From Caenimonas koreensis DSM 17982 (GTDB taxonomy: Bacteria > Pseudomonadota > Gammaproteobacteria > Burkholderiales > Burkholderiaceae_C): DNA of 64,000 nucleotides. Both the position numbers and the translations under genes were made by a program. The notes under the pieces were generated by a model. The model was given only the letters and a program-made list of their open reading frames with translations, had not been told where the DNA came from and made no database searches. Positions 7,849-15,110 of the stretch are shown here, in pieces. The first letter of the stretch is position 1. Each line of letters opens with the position of its first letter. The stretch covers positions 1 to 64,000 of the forward strand of contig NZ_WJBU01000009.1 of the NCBI RefSeq assembly GCF_009646335.1, written 5' to 3'.

Positions 7849-8505
7849 ATGACTCACAGCCTTTGCTCCAACCGCGAATCCGCGCCAGCTCACCTCGGCT
7901 CGCCTCGCTTGCGCCGACGCGACCTGCTCGCTCTACCTGCGGCAGCCGGTCTCGGGATGTTTGGCATTCAGGCTCGCAGCGCCACGCAGGTGCTCACGCG
8001 TGTCGAAGGTGCCTTCGGAGCCTTTGTCATCGCTGTCGATCCCGCCGTCGCGCCCATCACGGTGGCCAATTTCCTTGCGTATGTCGACGGCAAGCACCTC
8101 GACAACGCGTCGATCTACCGCATCGTCACGCTCGCCAACCAGGCGAGCGAGACCGTTCACAAAATTGAGGTCGTGCAGTGGGGCACGAACCTGCCCGAGG
8201 ACCGCAAGGCGCCCTTCGCGCCGATAGCGCACGAGACCACACAAGCCACTGGCTTGCGCCATCGTGACGGAACCATCTCGATGGCGCGCGCCGAGCCGGG
8301 TAGCGCCAGCGGCGAATTCTTCATTTGTATCGGCGACCAGCCTGCGCTGGATTTCGGCGGCGGCCGCAATCCGGACGGCCAGGGCTTTGCCGCGTTCGGC
8401 CAGGTGGTGCAAGGCATGGATGTCGTGCGTGCCATCCACAGCCAGGGGCAAGCCCGGCAGTTCCTCGCAGAGCCGATTGCGATTCGCACTGTCAAACGAG
8501 TGTGA
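7849..8505 (+). CDS. Cyclophilin-type peptidyl-prolyl isomerase, Tat-exported
   Basis: Start ATG 7849 gives 218 residues. Around residue 22 there is a twin-arginine signal (RRRDLLALPAAAG followed by hydrophobic residues and Ala-Arg-Ser), so folding before export to the periplasm is likely. The rest is a divergent cyclophilin: FVIAVDPAVAPITVANFLAY, a YRIVT strand, HRDGTISMARAEPGSASGEF as the active-site-like region, then FAAFGQVVQGMDVVRAI. It should catalyse cis/trans isomerisation of Xaa-Pro bonds or act as a chaperone. Its stop overlaps the next start (TGATG). Confidence 0.8.
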   Translation: MTHSLCSNRESAPAHLGSPRLRRRDLLALPAAAGLGMFGIQARSATQVLTRVEGAFGAFVIAVDPAVAPITVANFLAYVDGKHLDNASIYRIVTLANQASETVHKIEVVQWGTNLPEDRKAPFAPIAHETTQATGLRHRDGTISMARAEPGSASGEFFICIGDQPALDFGGGRNPDGQGFAAFGQVVQGMDVVRAIHSQGQARQFLAEPIAIRTVKRV

Positions 8506-8780
8506 TGCAGGAGCCGGGCGTGTACGAGATCACTGCCGACCCGTCACGCATCGACGTTGAGGCGGCGCATGCATTCCTGACGACCAGCTACTGGTCACCG
8601 GGCGTGCCGGTCGACATCGTGCGCCGTGCGATCCAGAACTCGATCTGTTTCGCTGCGCTTCATGATGGCGCGCAAGTGGGCTTCGCCCGCGTCGTGACGG
8701 ATCGCGCGACGTTTGCCTATCTGGCAGATGTGTACCGTGTACCTGGCTGGGTGAAGGCGGGCAAGTGGGCGCGAGCGTGA
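8505..8780 (+). pseudogene. Truncated GNAT acetyltransferase (N-terminal half)
   Basis: The 91-residue frame matches the first half of a known GNAT subfamily: FLTTSYWSPGVPVDIVRRAI, then QVGFARVVTDRATFAYLADV, which normally leads straight into the acetyl-CoA loop. Here it degrades to YRVPGWVKAGKWARA and stops where intact relatives have an (R/K)G-x-G-LGKWL loop plus ~60 more residues. The next gene begins in another frame with its own N-terminus, so the missing half is not downstream. Without the CoA loop it should be inactive. A functional short form cannot be excluded. Confidence 0.55.
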
Positions 8781-9268
8781 TCCGTGATGTGTGCGAAGCG
8801 GATTTCGACGCGATCGTTGCGTTGAATCTCGAGTCGGAGAAGTTCCTGAGCGCAATGGATCTGCCGCGCTTTCGGCACCTGCACTCGAATTGTGCGTACT
8901 GCCGGGTGGTGGAGGGCGAGGCGGGCGTCGCTGCTTTCCTGCTGGCGTTCCGGCAAGGCGCGGCCTACGACAGCGAGAACTACCGCTGGTTCGACGAGCG
9001 CTATCCCTCTTTCATGTACGTTGACCGCGTGGTGGTCGCGTCGCAGCAGCAGGGCAAGGGCCTGGGTGCAAAGCTGTATGACGACCTGTTCGCCTTCGCC
9101 AGTGCGGCCGGCGTTGCGTGCGTGACATGCGAGTTTGACGTGGAGCCGCCCAACGAGATCTCGCGGCGCCTGCATGAGCGCTACGGTTTTCGCGAGGTCG
9201 GCATGAAGCGAGTGGCATACGCTGACAAGCGTGTGTCGATGCAGCATGCAGCCCTGGCGCTGTCTTGA
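8777..9268 (+). CDS. GNAT acetyltransferase
   Basis: I choose GTG 8777, which overlaps the preceding stop as GTGA; GTG 8765 is the alternative. The 163-residue product starts VIRDVCEADFDAIVALNLES, typical of single-domain GNATs. VDRVVVASQQQGKGLGAKLY is the acetyl-CoA loop near residue 80, and RRLHERYGFREVG is the last signature. Substrate unknown. It is the last of four acetyltransferase ORFs clustered between 6.5 and 9.3 kb. Confidence 0.8.
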   Translation: MIRDVCEADFDAIVALNLESEKFLSAMDLPRFRHLHSNCAYCRVVEGEAGVAAFLLAFRQGAAYDSENYRWFDERYPSFMYVDRVVVASQQQGKGLGAKLYDDLFAFASAAGVACVTCEFDVEPPNEISRRLHERYGFREVGMKRVAYADKRVSMQHAALALS

Positions 9269-9291
9269 ATCCACAAGGGGCACCAATAAAA

Positions 9292-9612
9292 ATGCAACCG
9301 CGCAATACCAACTGGCTTCGCGAGGAGCTGCTCCAACTGCTATCGCTTGCCGGCACGCTGGCTGGTCTGTGCATCACCGGTGTGACGCTGTTCCACACCA
9401 CGGGCCGCGCAGCCATTGCAACCGTCGCTGACGATGTGCTGGCCGTGTCAGCGCTGCTTTTCCTGCTGTGCACCTACACGATCTTCATCGCACTGCGAAC
9501 GCGCAACGAGAAGATGGCTGTGTTTCTGGAGAAGGTCGCCGACACGCTCTTTTTGCTGGCGCTCACGGGCATGGTGCTGTGCGGGTTTGTCATGGTGTAT
9601 GCAGTCTGGTGA
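9292..9612 (+). CDS. Small membrane protein, 106 aa
   Basis: Start ATG 9292, preceded by AAGGGG about 10 bases upstream, gives an N-terminal amphipathic segment (NWLREELLQLLSLAGTLAGL) and three predicted membrane helices. The second helix is AVSALLFLLCTYTIFIAL, followed by a cytoplasmic basic loop RTRNEK. No recognised motif. An upstream TTG overlapping the previous stop is a less likely start. It lies 9 bases before the next gene and is presumably co-transcribed. Confidence 0.6.
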   Translation: MQPRNTNWLREELLQLLSLAGTLAGLCITGVTLFHTTGRAAIATVADDVLAVSALLFLLCTYTIFIALRTRNEKMAVFLEKVADTLFLLALTGMVLCGFVMVYAVW

Positions 9613-9621
9613 GGGGATGAC

Positions 9622-10068
9622 ATGACCTGGTATTTCAAAGCGCTGTTCGCTGCGTTGCTTATCGCGGCTTCTTCCGTGTCGGTGGCTAAAACGCCGGCAG
9701 CTGTGGTGCGGCAACTCACGCTGCAAGCCGATGCATGGGACAAGGCGATTGTTCGCAAGGACAAGGCGGCCATCGCCAACAACATGGCTGCGGACTTCCG
9801 CCAGATCGACGCTGCGGGCGATATCGAGACCAAGGCGTCGTTTCTTGAAAGTGTGCTCGACGAGAAGTTGCGCATTGATCCCTACACAGTCGAAGATTTC
9901 GAGGTGCGTGTGTACGGCAACGTCGCCTTGCTCAGCGGCCGCACGCGCATGACCGGCGTGTACGACGGAAAACCATTCAAGACCCACTACCGGTATATCG
10001 ACATTTATGTTCGCAAGGCCGGGGTATGGCGCGTGGCGAGCGTGCAGATCACCAAGCTGAAGGATTAG
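9622..10068 (+). CDS. Exported NTF2-like (DUF4440) protein
   Basis: A 148-residue protein with a cleavable signal peptide (LFAALLIAASSVSVAKT, cut about residue 22). The mature domain is NTF2-like: QADAWDKAIVRKDKAAIANN as the first helix, ADFRQIDAAGDIETKASFLE, then a strand set ending YRYIDIYVRKAGVWRVASVQ. This matches DUF4440/SnoaL-like periplasmic proteins. The GAGGGG ribosome site at 9611-9616 supports this start. Function unknown; the fold often binds small ligands. Confidence 0.75.
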   Translation: MTWYFKALFAALLIAASSVSVAKTPAAVVRQLTLQADAWDKAIVRKDKAAIANNMAADFRQIDAAGDIETKASFLESVLDEKLRIDPYTVEDFEVRVYGNVALLSGRTRMTGVYDGKPFKTHYRYIDIYVRKAGVWRVASVQITKLKD

Positions 10069-10138
10069 TCAGGCATTGCCTCGCCTTGCCCATTCATGCA
10101 AAGTCATGCCTGACGCCACTGCGACAAGGAAAATCGGC

Positions 10139-10471
10139 ATGCCGACGCAAGACGAAGAGATCGCGCGCCACCTGCGCGAGGCCGCTGAATCGGGTGAGAT
10201 GCAGCGCATTGCCGGGTACGGCAAGCCATTGCCGGAAGACGCGGGCTGGGACGCGACACCCGACGAATTCCGCATGCCATTCAAGATACTGAAGAACGCT
10301 GGCTACGCGCCGCCAGAGGTGGAAATGTTCCGCCAGCGCGCCGAGCTCGCCGCGCAGATCGAGGCGTCAACAAGCGAATCCGACAAGATCGAGATGCAAC
10401 GCAAGCTGGCAGACCTGCAGCAGAAGATTGCCCTGCGGCTCGAAGCGTTGCGGGTCAACAAGAGCTTATGA
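10139..10471 (+). CDS. DUF1992 (DnaJ-homologue domain) protein
   Basis: I choose ATG 10139 because an AAGGA lies 8-9 bases before it. The 110-residue product has the DUF1992 core: EEIARHLREAAESGEMQRIA, then GYGKPLPEDAG and FRMPFKILKNAGYAPPEVEM near residue 45. A C-terminal helical part, ADLQQKIALRLEALRVNK, follows. The family includes E. coli YhdN and the DnaJ-homologue subfamily C28 domain; no biochemical role is established. It overlaps the following gene by 4 bases. Confidence 0.85.
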   Translation: MPTQDEEIARHLREAAESGEMQRIAGYGKPLPEDAGWDATPDEFRMPFKILKNAGYAPPEVEMFRQRAELAAQIEASTSESDKIEMQRKLADLQQKIALRLEALRVNKSL

Positions 10472-11016
10472 CTTCGTGCCAATCAGTCGCCGCGCGCTGG
10501 GTGCTGGCGATGCTTTTGCAGGCAGTGGTATTTGCTTCTTTGTCGCACGCGGCAGCGCTGGTTGCGCCCAATGTGGTGACGATCTCGCCGGCGCTTGTGA
10601 CCGCAGGGCAGCCCAACGCAGCGTCGCTGAAGGCGTTGGGCAGCGACGGCTTTCGCGCGGTGATTTATCTCGCGCCGATGACGGTGATGGACGCCGTTCG
10701 CGAAGAGGCCGAGATTGTGCGGGCACAGGGCCTGGAGTTCATCAATATCCCCATCGACTTCGGCGAGCCGACTGAAGCAGAATTCGCCAGGTTCACCGAA
10801 ACCATGGAACGCCTGAAGGGGCAGAAGGTCCTCGTGCACTGCCAGGTGAATATGCGCGCTTCAACGTTCACGTTTCTCTACCGCGTGCTCACGCTGCACG
10901 AATCACCCGAGCTGGCTTACGAGGCGGTTGCCAAGGTGTGGTCACCCCGCGGCCCCTGGAGGCAGCTGGTTGGCGCGCAATTGAAGAAGGCGGGCATAGC
11001 CTTCGACTTTTATTGA
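10468..11016 (+). CDS. Periplasmic tyrosine-phosphatase-like protein (DUF442-like loop)
   Basis: A 182-residue protein with a signal peptide (VLAMLLQAVVFASLSHAAA). The rest is a cysteine-phosphatase fold: SPALVTAGQPNAASLKALG, then GFRAVIYLAP, an INIPIDFGEPTEAEF strand and loop, and VLVHCQVNMRASTFTFLYR as the P-loop near residue 125. The loop is Cys-x4-Arg, one residue shorter than the classical Cys-x5-Arg. The short form also occurs in beta-lactamase-hydrolase-like (DUF442) phosphatases. Substrate unknown; the location is periplasmic. Confidence 0.75.
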   Translation: MTSCQSVAARWVLAMLLQAVVFASLSHAAALVAPNVVTISPALVTAGQPNAASLKALGSDGFRAVIYLAPMTVMDAVREEAEIVRAQGLEFINIPIDFGEPTEAEFARFTETMERLKGQKVLVHCQVNMRASTFTFLYRVLTLHESPELAYEAVAKVWSPRGPWRQLVGAQLKKAGIAFDFY

Positions 11017-11026
11017 GGAGCCAGCC

Positions 11027-11524
11027 ATGCATCCCGGTTTTTGTGCCTTACCGCTCATCGCACTTGCCTTGCCAATGGCTGCCGCAGCGCAGGAAGCGAC
11101 CCTCGATCAACTTGGTTGGTTGACTGGCTGCTGGACCACGATTGGCGCCGAAGCAGGATCAGGCGAACAGTGGACGTCGGCAGCAGGTGGCACGCTTTTG
11201 GGTATGAGTCGTACGGTGCGCGGTGGCAAGACGGCCGCCTATGAATTCATGCGCATTACTGTGTCGCCCGATGGCAAGTTCGTGTTCCATGCGCAGCCGT
11301 CCGGCAAGCCGGCCGAAAGTCTTGTTGCGGTCAAGCAAAGCGCAAGCGAAGTTGTGTTCGAGAACTTGCAGCACGACTTTCCCCAGCGTGTCATCTACCG
11401 CAACGTGCCGCCCGATAAGCTCGATGCCAGTATCGAAGGCCTGCGCAATGGCGTGATGCGGTCGATTCCTTTCCCGATGACGCGTGCCAGTTGCGGCGCA
11501 CCATCGAAGGAGTCCGGTAAGTGA
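11027..11524 (+). CDS. DUF6265 family exported protein
   Basis: A 165-residue protein with a signal peptide ending AAAAQE. The mature part shows the DUF6265 pattern: LGWLTGCWTTIG, then EQWTSAAGGTLLGMSRTVRG, a YEFMRITV strand, a FHAQPSGKPAES turn and ENLQHDFPQRVIYR. It is a predicted lipocalin-like beta barrel in the periplasm. A GAGGAG ribosome site precedes the ATG. Its stop overlaps the next gene's GTG start (GTGA). Confidence 0.8.
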   Translation: MHPGFCALPLIALALPMAAAAQEATLDQLGWLTGCWTTIGAEAGSGEQWTSAAGGTLLGMSRTVRGGKTAAYEFMRITVSPDGKFVFHAQPSGKPAESLVAVKQSASEVVFENLQHDFPQRVIYRNVPPDKLDASIEGLRNGVMRSIPFPMTRASCGAPSKESGK

Positions 11525-12402
11525 AGTGGATAACAGGTCTTTTCCCGGCACTGCTATTGAGCCCGACTTTTGCCATGACCGTGGACCTCAACGCCCTTTG
11601 GGACTTTCGCAACCCCGACGTCAGCGAGCAGCGATTTCGCGCTGCGATGGCTAGCGCCACCGGTGATGACGCGCTGATCCTGCAGACACAAATCGCGCGA
11701 ACGTACGGGCTGCGCAAGGACTTCGACCGCGCACGCCAGGTGCTGGACAGCATCGCGCCACAGATTGCCAAGGCCGGGCCCGAAGCCCAGGCGCGCTACC
11801 AGCTTGAACTGGGCCGCTCATGGATATCGGCCGCGCATCCGCCGCAATTGCAAACGACTGAAGCGCGCGACAAAGCTCGAACGGCGTATGAGCGTGTCGT
11901 CGAGATCGCGATGCCCGCGGGCTTGGAGCAGTTCGCCATCGACGCGTATCACATGCTCGCTTTCGTGGACACGGAGCCGCTCCAGCAGATCGCTTGGAAC
12001 AACAAGGGCCTGGCGATTGCGCTTGCGTCAAAGCAGCCGAACGCAAGAGCCTGGGAAGCGAGTTTGCGCAACAACACGGGCAATGAGCTGCATCGGCTGG
12101 GGCGAGATGAAGAAGCGCTGGTCGAATTCCGCAAGGCACTTGCGCTGCGCCAGCAAGGCAACAACGCCTACATGACGCATGTGGCGCACTGGATGGTCGC
12201 CATGACGCTTCGGTCGCTGGGCCGCCTCGATGAAGCATTGGCGATCCAGTTGCGGCTTGAGCAGGAGCGGCAGGCCGCGAACGAGCCGGACGAATACGTC
12301 TTCGAAGAGCTCGAGGCGATCTATCGCGCCAAAGGCGACGAGGCGCGTGCGAAGCATTACGCGCAGTTAAATGCGCAGCTCAAGCAGCCTGCCTCCAAAT
12401 AG
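11521..12402 (+). CDS. TPR-repeat protein, exported
   Basis: A 293-residue protein that begins with GTG and has a short hydrophobic signal (ITGLFPALLLSPTFAMT). After this come helix pairs of TPR type: ILQTQIARTYGLRKDFDRAR, then a NNTGNELHRLGRDEEALVEF repeat near residue 190, a HWMVAMTLRSLGRLDEALAI repeat near residue 226, and a last pair ending in AKHYAQLNAQLKQ. TPRs act as protein-binding scaffolds; the partner is unknown. Starts by GTGA overlap with the DUF6265 gene. Confidence 0.75.
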   Translation: MKWITGLFPALLLSPTFAMTVDLNALWDFRNPDVSEQRFRAAMASATGDDALILQTQIARTYGLRKDFDRARQVLDSIAPQIAKAGPEAQARYQLELGRSWISAAHPPQLQTTEARDKARTAYERVVEIAMPAGLEQFAIDAYHMLAFVDTEPLQQIAWNNKGLAIALASKQPNARAWEASLRNNTGNELHRLGRDEEALVEFRKALALRQQGNNAYMTHVAHWMVAMTLRSLGRLDEALAIQLRLEQERQAANEPDEYVFEELEAIYRAKGDEARAKHYAQLNAQLKQPASK

Positions 12403-12420
12403 TTTTCGAAAGGAACTCCC

Positions 12421-12876
12421 ATGCGCGTCCTGTCTGTTGCCCTGATTGCGGTGTCTGCGCTTCTTGCTGGCTGTGCCAGCCGCCCACTCACCATGCCAGC
12501 TGAACTGGCGAAGCAGCAAGTGGCCGACACTGAGCGCGCTTTTGCCAAGTCGATGGCCGACCGCGACGCAAAGGCATTCGAGAGCTTTCTGTCGGAGGAC
12601 ACCGTGTTCTTCTCCGGCCCTACGCCGCTGCGTGGCAAGAAAGCGGTGATGGAGTTCTGGTCGAAGTTTTTCGTCAAGCCCGTCGCGCCGTTTTCCTGGA
12701 AGCCCGAAGAAGTCGAGGTGCTCGACAGCGGCAACCTGGGCCTGAGCGCCGGGCCGGTTTACGACCCGCAGGGCAAGCTTGTTGCGCGTTACTCGTCGAT
12801 CTGGCGGCTGGAGGCGCCGGGCCAGTGGCGCATCATTTTTGACAAGGGCGGCGAGGTCTGCGACTGCAAGCCGTAA
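12421..12876 (+). CDS. DUF4440/SnoaL-like lipoprotein
   Basis: A 151-residue lipoprotein: hydrophobic start, lipobox LLAGC near residue 19, then an NTF2-like domain. VADTERAFAKSMADRDAKAF is the first helix, FLSEDTVFFSGPTPLRGKKA the pocket strand, and YSSIWRLEAPGQWRIIFDKG the closing strands. The AAAGGA ribosome site lies 8 bases before the ATG. This is the third NTF2-like protein in 9 kb. It is anchored to a membrane; ligand unknown. Confidence 0.8.
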   Translation: MRVLSVALIAVSALLAGCASRPLTMPAELAKQQVADTERAFAKSMADRDAKAFESFLSEDTVFFSGPTPLRGKKAVMEFWSKFFVKPVAPFSWKPEEVEVLDSGNLGLSAGPVYDPQGKLVARYSSIWRLEAPGQWRIIFDKGGEVCDCKP

Positions 12877-12886
12877 TATCCGGGCC

Positions 12887-13819
12887 ATGGAGACGAAATG
12901 GCTCGAGGACTTTGTGAGCCTCGCGGAAACCCGCAGCTTCAGCCGCTCGGCGCAGCTGCGCCATGTCACGCAACCCGCTTTCTCGCGCCGCATCCAGGCC
13001 TTGGAGGCGTGGGCCGGGACTGACCTGGTTGACCGCTCGTCGTACCCCACGCGTCTGACGCCTGCTGGCGAGACGCTGTATTCCCAGTCCATCGAGATGC
13101 TGCAGTCGCTGCAAAGCACGCGCGCGATGTTGCGCGGCCATTCGGCAGCCGGGCAAGACGTGATCGAGTTCGCGGTGCCGCACACGCTGGCGTTTACGTT
13201 CTTTCCGGTGTGGGTGTCGTCGCTGCGCGAGAAGTTCGGGCCGATCAAGAGCCGCCTCATTGCGCTGAATGTGCACGACGCAGTGATGCGCCTCGTCGAA
13301 GGGGGTTGCGACTTGCTCATTGCCTATCACCATGCGTCACAGCCACTGCAGCTCGACGCTGACCGCTATGAGATGGTGACGCTCGGCCAGGAGGTGCTGG
13401 CGCCTTACTGCCGCGCCGATGCCGACGGCGAGCCCATGTTCAAGTTGCCAGGCCGGGCGGGGCAGCCTTTGCCCTATCTGGGCTATGCCCCGGGGGCGTA
13501 TCTCGGCCGCGTGACAGACCTGATTCTCAAGCAATCAGCAACGGCCATTCACCTGGACCGGGTCTATGAAACCGATATGGCTGAGGGCCTGAAGGTGATG
13601 GCGGTCGAAGGGCACGGCGTTGCATTCCTTCCGGGGAGCGCCGTCAAAAAAGAAGTGAAATCGCGCCGCCTTGTGAACGCGGCGCCTGGAATGGACAGCC
13701 TGGCGATGACGATGGAGGTGCGCGCTTATCGGGAGAAACCCGTAGGCAAGGACGCTCCAAAAGGAACGGCGCAGGCGCTCTGGACCTACCTCGCGACCAA
13801 AGCCACCAGTGTGAAGTAG
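12887..13819 (+). CDS. LysR-family transcriptional regulator
   Basis: ATG 12887 gives 310 residues. The first 60 form the LysR winged helix: WLEDFVSLAETRSFSRSAQL, then TQPAFSRRIQALEAWAG and a TPAGE turn. The remainder is a periplasmic-binding-fold effector domain (DVIEFAVPHTLAFTFFPVW onward). The N-terminal ETKWL(E/Y)DF(V/L) and TQPAFSRRI wording resembles HypT/YjiE, the hypochlorite-responsive LysR protein, but effector identity cannot be inferred safely. A TAATAT box ends 7 bases before the ATG and overlaps the previous stop. It is the last gene of the collinear run. Confidence 0.85.
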   Translation: METKWLEDFVSLAETRSFSRSAQLRHVTQPAFSRRIQALEAWAGTDLVDRSSYPTRLTPAGETLYSQSIEMLQSLQSTRAMLRGHSAAGQDVIEFAVPHTLAFTFFPVWVSSLREKFGPIKSRLIALNVHDAVMRLVEGGCDLLIAYHHASQPLQLDADRYEMVTLGQEVLAPYCRADADGEPMFKLPGRAGQPLPYLGYAPGAYLGRVTDLILKQSATAIHLDRVYETDMAEGLKVMAVEGHGVAFLPGSAVKKEVKSRRLVNAAPGMDSLAMTMEVRAYREKPVGKDAPKGTAQALWTYLATKATSVK

Positions 13820-13821
13820 CT

Positions 13822-13857
13822 CGTGCATCAGCTGCACGCCACGGTTATAAGTTTTTT
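13822..13857 (+). terminator. Possible weak terminator after the LysR gene
   Basis: A perfect 6-bp stem (CGTGCA, loop TCAGC, TGCACG) at 13822-13838 is followed 13 bases later by a run of six T at 13852-13857. The distance between hairpin and T-run is longer than in classical intrinsic terminators, so this is tentative. The 284-base gap to gltI otherwise holds a TAGAAT box at about 14056 that could serve the gltI promoter, and nothing else I can name. Confidence 0.3.
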
Positions 13858-14103
13858 GCATGAGTGAGCGCGCAAACGGCATTGGCGCTCGGCAGCAGCA
13901 GTCCCTACAGTTCGCGCCACCTTGAACCATCGGCCGCAACACCAGAAAAACTGACACAGCGCTTGCGGCTTTCGACGCGACATGGCAACGCGGGCATAAA
14001 GCCTGCTTGCGGTTGTCAGAATCGAAGGCAGGGTAATCCCGAGACGCCGATTCCCTAGAATTTCGTTTTCATTTCACCTACAGCTTCACCACAGGAGATA
14101 TCC

Positions 14104-14994
14104 ATGAAAAAGCATTTGTTGACCATCGCCATCGCTGCTCTTGCCGCGGGCGGGGCACAAGCCCAAGCCACCGACACGCTCGCCAAAGTCAAGGCACAGG
14201 GCAAGATCGTGATGGGTGTCCGCGAGTCGTCTGCGCCTCTGTCTTTCACCCTGGGTGATGGCAAGTTCACCGGCTACCACGTCGAGCTGTGCGAGCGCAT
14301 CATCAAGGCCATCGCACCTGCGGCCAAGATCGAATACACGCCGGTCACCTCGGCCAACCGCATCCCCTTGGTGCAGAACGGCACCGTGGACATCGAGTGC
14401 GGCTCCACCACCAACAACGCAGCCCGCCAGAAGGACGTGACCTTCGCCCTGACGACCTACGTCACTGAAGTGCGCACCGCCGTCAAGAAGAGCTCGGGCA
14501 TCTCCTCCATTGCCCAGCTGAACGGCCGCAGCGTCGCAACGACAACGGGCACGACCTCTGTGGCGTTGCTTCGCAAGAACGAGCGCGCCACCGGCGTTGA
14601 CTTCAAGGAGGTCTATGGCAAGGATCACGCCGACAGCTTCCTGCTGCTCGAGTCGGGCCGCGCTGATGCCTTCGTGATGGACGACAACATCCTGGCTGGC
14701 CTGATTGCCGGCTCCAAGACGCCTGGCGACTACGCGATCGTTGGCGAAACACTGAACGTCGAGCCCATCGCCATCATGATCCGTAAGGATGACCCGGCGA
14801 TGAAGAAGGCCGTGGACGACCAAATTCGCGGCATGATGAAGTCTGGCGACCTGGACAAGCTGTACACGAAGTGGTTCATGCAGCCGATCCCGCCGAAGAA
14901 CACCAGCGTGAATCTCGCGATGGGCTCGGTGATGAAGGGCCTGATCGCCAACCCGGCAGACAAGCCGGCTGAAGACTACAACGCCAAGAAGTAA
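14104..14994 (+). CDS. gltI: Glutamate/aspartate ABC transporter, substrate-binding protein
   Basis: A 296-residue periplasmic binding protein (SBP_bac_3) with a signal peptide ending GGAQAQA. KIVMGVRESSAPLSFTLGDG, YHVELCERIIKAIAP and GTVDIECGSTTNNAARQKDV are typical of GltI/AatJ proteins; the CGSTTN pair forms part of the amino-acid site. It captures glutamate or aspartate for the GltJK-GltL importer encoded just downstream. AGGAGA 8 bases before the ATG gives a strong start. A stem-loop separates it from gltJ and may raise its relative expression. Confidence 0.9.
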   Translation: MKKHLLTIAIAALAAGGAQAQATDTLAKVKAQGKIVMGVRESSAPLSFTLGDGKFTGYHVELCERIIKAIAPAAKIEYTPVTSANRIPLVQNGTVDIECGSTTNNAARQKDVTFALTTYVTEVRTAVKKSSGISSIAQLNGRSVATTTGTTSVALLRKNERATGVDFKEVYGKDHADSFLLLESGRADAFVMDDNILAGLIAGSKTPGDYAIVGETLNVEPIAIMIRKDDPAMKKAVDDQIRGMMKSGDLDKLYTKWFMQPIPPKNTSVNLAMGSVMKGLIANPADKPAEDYNAKK

Positions 14995-15057
14995 GCTGAA
15001 GGTGGGCGGTGCAGCCGCCATCAGCGCCAAGTAGTAGGGGCATCCGCCCCAACGATT

Positions 15058-15082
15058 CCGGCCCGCCGACAACGCGGGCCGG
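15058..15082 (+). promoter_or_regulatory. Intercistronic stem-loop between gltI and gltJ
   Basis: A perfect 9-bp stem, CCGGCCCGC (15058-15066), loop CGACAAC, GCGGGCCGG (15074-15082), lies in the 116-base gap between the binding-protein and permease genes. No T-run follows, so it is not a complete terminator. Stem-loops in this position commonly protect the upstream message or partly attenuate transcription, giving more binding protein than permease. That role is inferred. Confidence 0.6.
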
Positions 15083-15110
15083 CTTCGCATAACGAGGAGG
15101 AGTGAAAGCG

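Noticed and set aside
510-13819. Integron cassette array as the explanation for the many small collinear genes
   Set aside because: Genes abut or overlap, leaving no room for attC sites of 55-140 bases, and I saw no paired RYYYAAC/GTTRRRY ends and no integrase.
13864-14058. 64-codon open frame between the LysR gene and gltI
   Set aside because: No ribosome site, no similarity, and base usage unlike coding sequence; more likely the gltI leader region.
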